The notes below the pieces were generated by a model. That model was not told the DNA's origin. It searched no databases and saw only the letters and a list, made by a program, of their open reading frames with translations. Shown piece after piece: positions 50,938 to 53,796 of a stretch of 53,796 bases of DNA. The first letter of the stretch is position 1. The number at the start of each line of letters is the position of its first letter. The position numbers were made by a program, and so were the translations under genes. This stretch comes from APNM01 sp040361335 (lineage in GTDB: Bacteria > Pseudomonadota > Gammaproteobacteria > Nevskiales > Salinisphaeraceae): positions 1 through 53,796 of the forward strand of contig NZ_APNM01000021.1 in assembly GCF_040361335.1 (NCBI RefSeq), read 5' to 3'.

Positions 50938-53628
50938 ATGAGCCAGTCGGAGGAGGCACGGCTAGCCCCTGCCCGGAACGGTGACGTCGATGCCGAGGAG
51001 ACTCGGGAGTGGCTTGACGCGCTGGAAGCGGTACTCGAGCACGAGGGACCGGAGCGGGCCCATTTCCTGCTCGAGGCGCTGATCGAGAAATCCCGTCGCT
51101 CGGGCGCCTATATTCCTTTCTCGCCGTATACGGCCTACGTCAACACCATCCCGTCGGAGGCCGAGGCGCGTTCGCCCGGCGATCCCGCCATCGAGTGGCG
51201 CATCCGATCGATCATCCGCTGGAACGCCATGGCCATGGTGGTCCAGGCCAATCGCCACCACGAGGGGGTCGGCGGGCACATCGCCAGCTTCGCGTCGGCG
51301 GCGACGCTGTACGATGTCGGCTTCAACCACTTCTTCCATGCCCCGAGCGAGGATCACGACGGCGACCTGGTCTATATCCAGGGCCACTCCGCGCCGGGTA
51401 TCTACGCCCGCTCCTACCTGGAGGGGCGTCTCGACGAAAAGCAGCTCTACAACTTCCGCGCCGAGGTGGGCGGCAAGGGCCTGTCGTCCTATCCGCACGC
51501 CTGGCTGATGCCGGATTACTGGCAGTTCGCCACCGTGTCCATGGGCATCGGCCCGATCTCCGCCATCTACCAGGCGCGTTTCATGCGCTATCTGGAGAAC
51601 CGCGGCGTGCGTCCCACAGACGGCCGTAAGGTCTGGTGCTTCTGCGGCGACGGCGAGATGGACGAGCCGGAATCGCTGGGCGCGATCGACGTCGCCTCGC
51701 GCGAGAAACTGGATAACCTCGTCTTCGTGGTCAACTGCAACCTGCAGCGCCTGGACGGACCCGTGCGGGGCGACTCCAAGATCATCCAGGAACTCGAGGG
51801 CGCCTTCCGCGGCGCCGGCTGGAACGTGATCAAGGTGATCTGGGGCGCGCTCTGGGACGGCCTGCTCGCCCAGGACCACGACGGCCTGCTGGTCAAGCGC
51901 ATGAACGAATGCGTGGACGGCGAGTACCAGGCGTTCAAGGCCAAGGGCGGGGCCTACACGCGCAAGCATTTCTTCGGCAAGTATCCCGAGCTGGAGCGGA
52001 TGGTGGCCTCGCTCTCGGACGAGGACATCTCGCGCCTGAACCGCGGCGGCCACGATCCGCACAAGATCTATGCCGCCTACCACCGCGCCGTGAACCTCAA
52101 CAACGGCCGTCCGACCGTGATCCTGGCCAAGACCGTCAAGGGCTACGGCATGGGCGAGGCCGGCGAGGGCCAGAACATCACCCATCAGCAGAAGAAGATG
52201 GGCGAGGAGGCGCTCAAGGAATTCCGCGACCGTTTCGAGATCCCGGTGGACGACGACAAGATCGGCGAGGCGCCGTTCTACAAGCCGCCGGAGGACTCCG
52301 AGGAGATCCAGTACCTCAAGGCCCGCCGCGAGGAGCTGGGCGGCTACCTGCCGAAGCGCCGCCAGGACTGGGAGAGCCTGACGATCCCGGAACTCAAGGC
52401 CTTTGACCGGCTGCTGGCGGACTCCGGCGACCGCGAGTACTCGACCACCATGGCCTTCGTGCGCATCCTGCAGATGCTGACGCGGGACAAGAACATCGGC
52501 GAGCGCGTCGTGCCGATCGTGCCCGACGAGGCCCGCACCTTCGGCATGGAGGGCCTGTTCCGGTCGTTGGGCATCTACTCGCCCGTGGGCCAGCTCTTCG
52601 AGCCCGAGGACTCGGACCAACTCGCCTACTACAAGGAGGCGATCAACGGCCAGATCCTGGAGGAAGGCATCACCGAGGCCGGCTCCATGTCCTCGTTCAT
52701 CGCCGCCGGCACGTCCTACTACAACCACGGGGTCGCCATGATCCCGTTCTACAGCTTCTACTCGATGTTCGGCCACCAACGGGTGGGCGACCTCTGCTGG
52801 GCCGCCGGCGACATGCGTACCCGCGGCTTCCTCATGGCCGGCACCGCCGGGCGCACCACCCTCAACGGCGAGGGCCTGCAGCACCAGGACGGACACAGCC
52901 TGCTGCTGATGCACACCATCCCCAACTGCCGGGCCTACGACCCCACCTTCGCCTACGAACTGGCGGTGATCGTGCAGGACGGCCTGCGGCGCATGTACGC
53001 CGAGCACGAGGATGTCTACTACTACATCACCATGATGAACGAGAACTACGCCCACCCGGCGATGCCGGAGGGCGCGGCCGAGGGCATCGTCCGCGGCATG
53101 TACCGGTTCTCGGAAGGCGACGGCCGGCTCAAGAAGCGGGTGCAGTTGCTCGGCTCGGGCACCATCCTGCGCGAGTCGATCGCGGCGGTGGACCTGCTGG
53201 CCGAGGACTGGAAGGTGGCCGCCGACGTCTGGAGCGTGCCCAGTTTCGGCGAGCTGCGCCGCGACGGTCTTTCGGCCGAACGCTGGAACACCCTGCACCC
53301 GGAGGCCGAGCCGCGGGTGTCCTACGTCGCGCAGTGCCTGGGCGACGCGCAGGGCCCGGTGATCGCCGCCACCGACTACATGCGGGCCTACGCCGACCTG
53401 ATCCGGGCCTTCGTGCCGGCGCCCTACTACACCCTGGGCACCGACGGCTTCGGCCGCTCCGACACCCGCGAGAGCCTGCGCGACTTCTTCGAGGTCGACC
53501 GCTACTGGATCACGGTCGCGGCCCTCAAGGCCCTGGCCGACGCCGGCGAGATCAAGCCGAAGACGGTTTCCGAGGCGATCGAGAAATACGGCATCGATCC
53601 GGAGAAGCCGGAGCCGCTGTATGTTTGA
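50938..53628 (+). CDS. aceE: Pyruvate dehydrogenase E1 component (homodimeric type)
   Basis: Thiamine-diphosphate-dependent decarboxylase of the pyruvate dehydrogenase complex. The start ATG 50938 follows AGAGG and gives 896 residues, normal for gammaproteobacterial AceE. Motifs: YIPFSPYTAYVNTI, the GHIASFASAATLYDVGFNHF block, and the ThDP-binding CFCGDGEMDEPES ... VVNCNLQRLDGPVRG. RRGGHDPHKIYAAY-like NRGGHDPHKIYAAYHRA, PIVPDEARTFGMEGLFR and HQDGHSLLL in the pyrimidine domain follow. It is divergent from the amidoligase across 129 bases, which contain the palindrome GTACCGGTAC but no regulator site I can name. aceF follows. Confidence 0.98.
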   Translation: MSQSEEARLAPARNGDVDAEETREWLDALEAVLEHEGPERAHFLLEALIEKSRRSGAYIPFSPYTAYVNTIPSEAEARSPGDPAIEWRIRSIIRWNAMAMVVQANRHHEGVGGHIASFASAATLYDVGFNHFFHAPSEDHDGDLVYIQGHSAPGIYARSYLEGRLDEKQLYNFRAEVGGKGLSSYPHAWLMPDYWQFATVSMGIGPISAIYQARFMRYLENRGVRPTDGRKVWCFCGDGEMDEPESLGAIDVASREKLDNLVFVVNCNLQRLDGPVRGDSKIIQELEGAFRGAGWNVIKVIWGALWDGLLAQDHDGLLVKRMNECVDGEYQAFKAKGGAYTRKHFFGKYPELERMVASLSDEDISRLNRGGHDPHKIYAAYHRAVNLNNGRPTVILAKTVKGYGMGEAGEGQNITHQQKKMGEEALKEFRDRFEIPVDDDKIGEAPFYKPPEDSEEIQYLKARREELGGYLPKRRQDWESLTIPELKAFDRLLADSGDREYSTTMAFVRILQMLTRDKNIGERVVPIVPDEARTFGMEGLFRSLGIYSPVGQLFEPEDSDQLAYYKEAINGQILEEGITEAGSMSSFIAAGTSYYNHGVAMIPFYSFYSMFGHQRVGDLCWAAGDMRTRGFLMAGTAGRTTLNGEGLQHQDGHSLLLMHTIPNCRAYDPTFAYELAVIVQDGLRRMYAEHEDVYYYITMMNENYAHPAMPEGAAEGIVRGMYRFSEGDGRLKKRVQLLGSGTILRESIAAVDLLAEDWKVAADVWSVPSFGELRRDGLSAERWNTLHPEAEPRVSYVAQCLGDAQGPVIAATDYMRAYADLIRAFVPAPYYTLGTDGFGRSDTRESLRDFFEVDRYWITVAALKALADAGEIKPKTVSEAIEKYGIDPEKPEPLYV

Positions 53629-53639
53629 TTTGATTGATC

Positions 53640-53708
53640 AACCACAGAGACACAGGGCACACAGAGTGAATCGTATTAGTGCTCTGTGCCCTCTGTGCCT
53701 CTGTGGTT
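53640..53708. repeat. AACCACAGAG inverted repeat between aceE and aceF
   Basis: AACCACAGAG (from 53640) and its complement CTCTGTGGTT (to 53708) enclose matching CACAGGGCAC and GTGCCCTCTGTG blocks. The 69 bases fold into one long hairpin with a short A/T-rich loop. It is the same family as the nested repeat at 14100-14258. Inside an aceEF transcript it could modulate the ratio of E1 to E2. Confidence 0.82.
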
Positions 53709-53726
53709 AGAAAATAAGGCGATCTT

Positions 53727-53796
53727 ATGACGACTGAGATCAAGGTACCGGACATAGGCGACTTCGACGCGGTCGAGGTGATCGAGGTGCTGGTGT
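53727..53796 (+). CDS. aceF: Pyruvate dehydrogenase E2 (dihydrolipoamide acetyltransferase), N-terminus only
   Basis: Only the first 23 codons lie in the window. ATG 53727 gives MTTEIKVPDIGDFDAVEVIE, the typical opening of the first lipoyl domain of AceF (VPDIG...VEVIEVLV). It is 98 bases after aceE with an inverted repeat between them. The position downstream of aceE makes the identification secure despite the short fragment. Confidence 0.9.
   Translation, partial: MTTEIKVPDIGDFDAVEVIEVLV

Noticed and set aside
50962..53298. Minus-strand open frame of 778 codons opposite aceE
   Set aside because: Shadow of AceE, which has complete motifs on the plus strand.

Overview
This is a GC-rich gammaproteobacterial chromosome segment. 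The genes read as family members typical of Pseudomonas, Xanthomonas or Ectothiorhodospiraceae-type bacteria: cytochrome c4, TamA/TamB, LptM, alpha2-type GlyQS, homodimeric E1 AceE, and a glnA-ntrBC nitrogen cluster. I cannot name the genus. It carries the replication-origin gene block gyrB-recF-dnaN-dnaA facing away from rpmH-rnpA-yidC-mnmE, with two parS sites inside recF, so it lies at or beside oriC.

Layout. 1-1426: 3' part of mtnA, then a divergent higBA toxin-antitoxin pair with a double palindromic operator. 1427-4439: repeats, then the manC-manB pair for GDP-mannose supply. 4766-9294: a TPR protein and an L,D-transpeptidase sharing a C-terminal domain, facing a cytochrome c4-dsbA-M14 amidase operon. 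9418-14087: engB ... polA, separated by about 1.1 kb without a recognised protein gene after a 65-codon ORF. That gap holds two MITE-like elements and two tandem copies of a predicted small RNA with C-rich hairpin loops. It corresponds to the locus of Spot 42 in E. coli and ErsA in Pseudomonas, and its shape resembles Xanthomonas sX13. 14263-17670: lptM-lysA and fghA-frmA (formaldehyde detoxification). 17821-27356: an esterase, a DedA protein, then the overlapping run NRDE protein - S9 peptidase - tamA - tamB. 27538-34038: ndh, a DUF4870 protein, then glnA-DUF4124-ntrB-ntrC with a sigma-54 promoter and NtrC-like sites. 34327-38143: glyQ-glyS-gmhB-small membrane protein. 38169-48319: the origin block. 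48336-50808: an overlapping three-gene operon of amidoligase, class I glutamine amidotransferase-like hydrolase and secreted glutaminyl cyclase. 50938 to the end: aceE and the start of aceF.

How genes work together. NtrB/NtrC should act on the glnA promoter (two NtrC-like sites plus a -24/-12 element) and on a near-perfect NtrC palindrome in front of ntrB. DsbA, cytochrome c4, LptM, YidC, TamA/B, L,D-transpeptidase and M14 amidase are envelope biogenesis functions. ManB/ManC and GmhB feed surface polysaccharide and LPS core.

The most interesting parts are the tandem sRNA locus, the MITE whose target duplication contains the polA stop codon, the amidoligase/hydrolase/glutaminyl-cyclase operon, and the paired parS sites coded into recF. 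No tRNA, rRNA, CRISPR array, prophage or intact IS transposase was seen.
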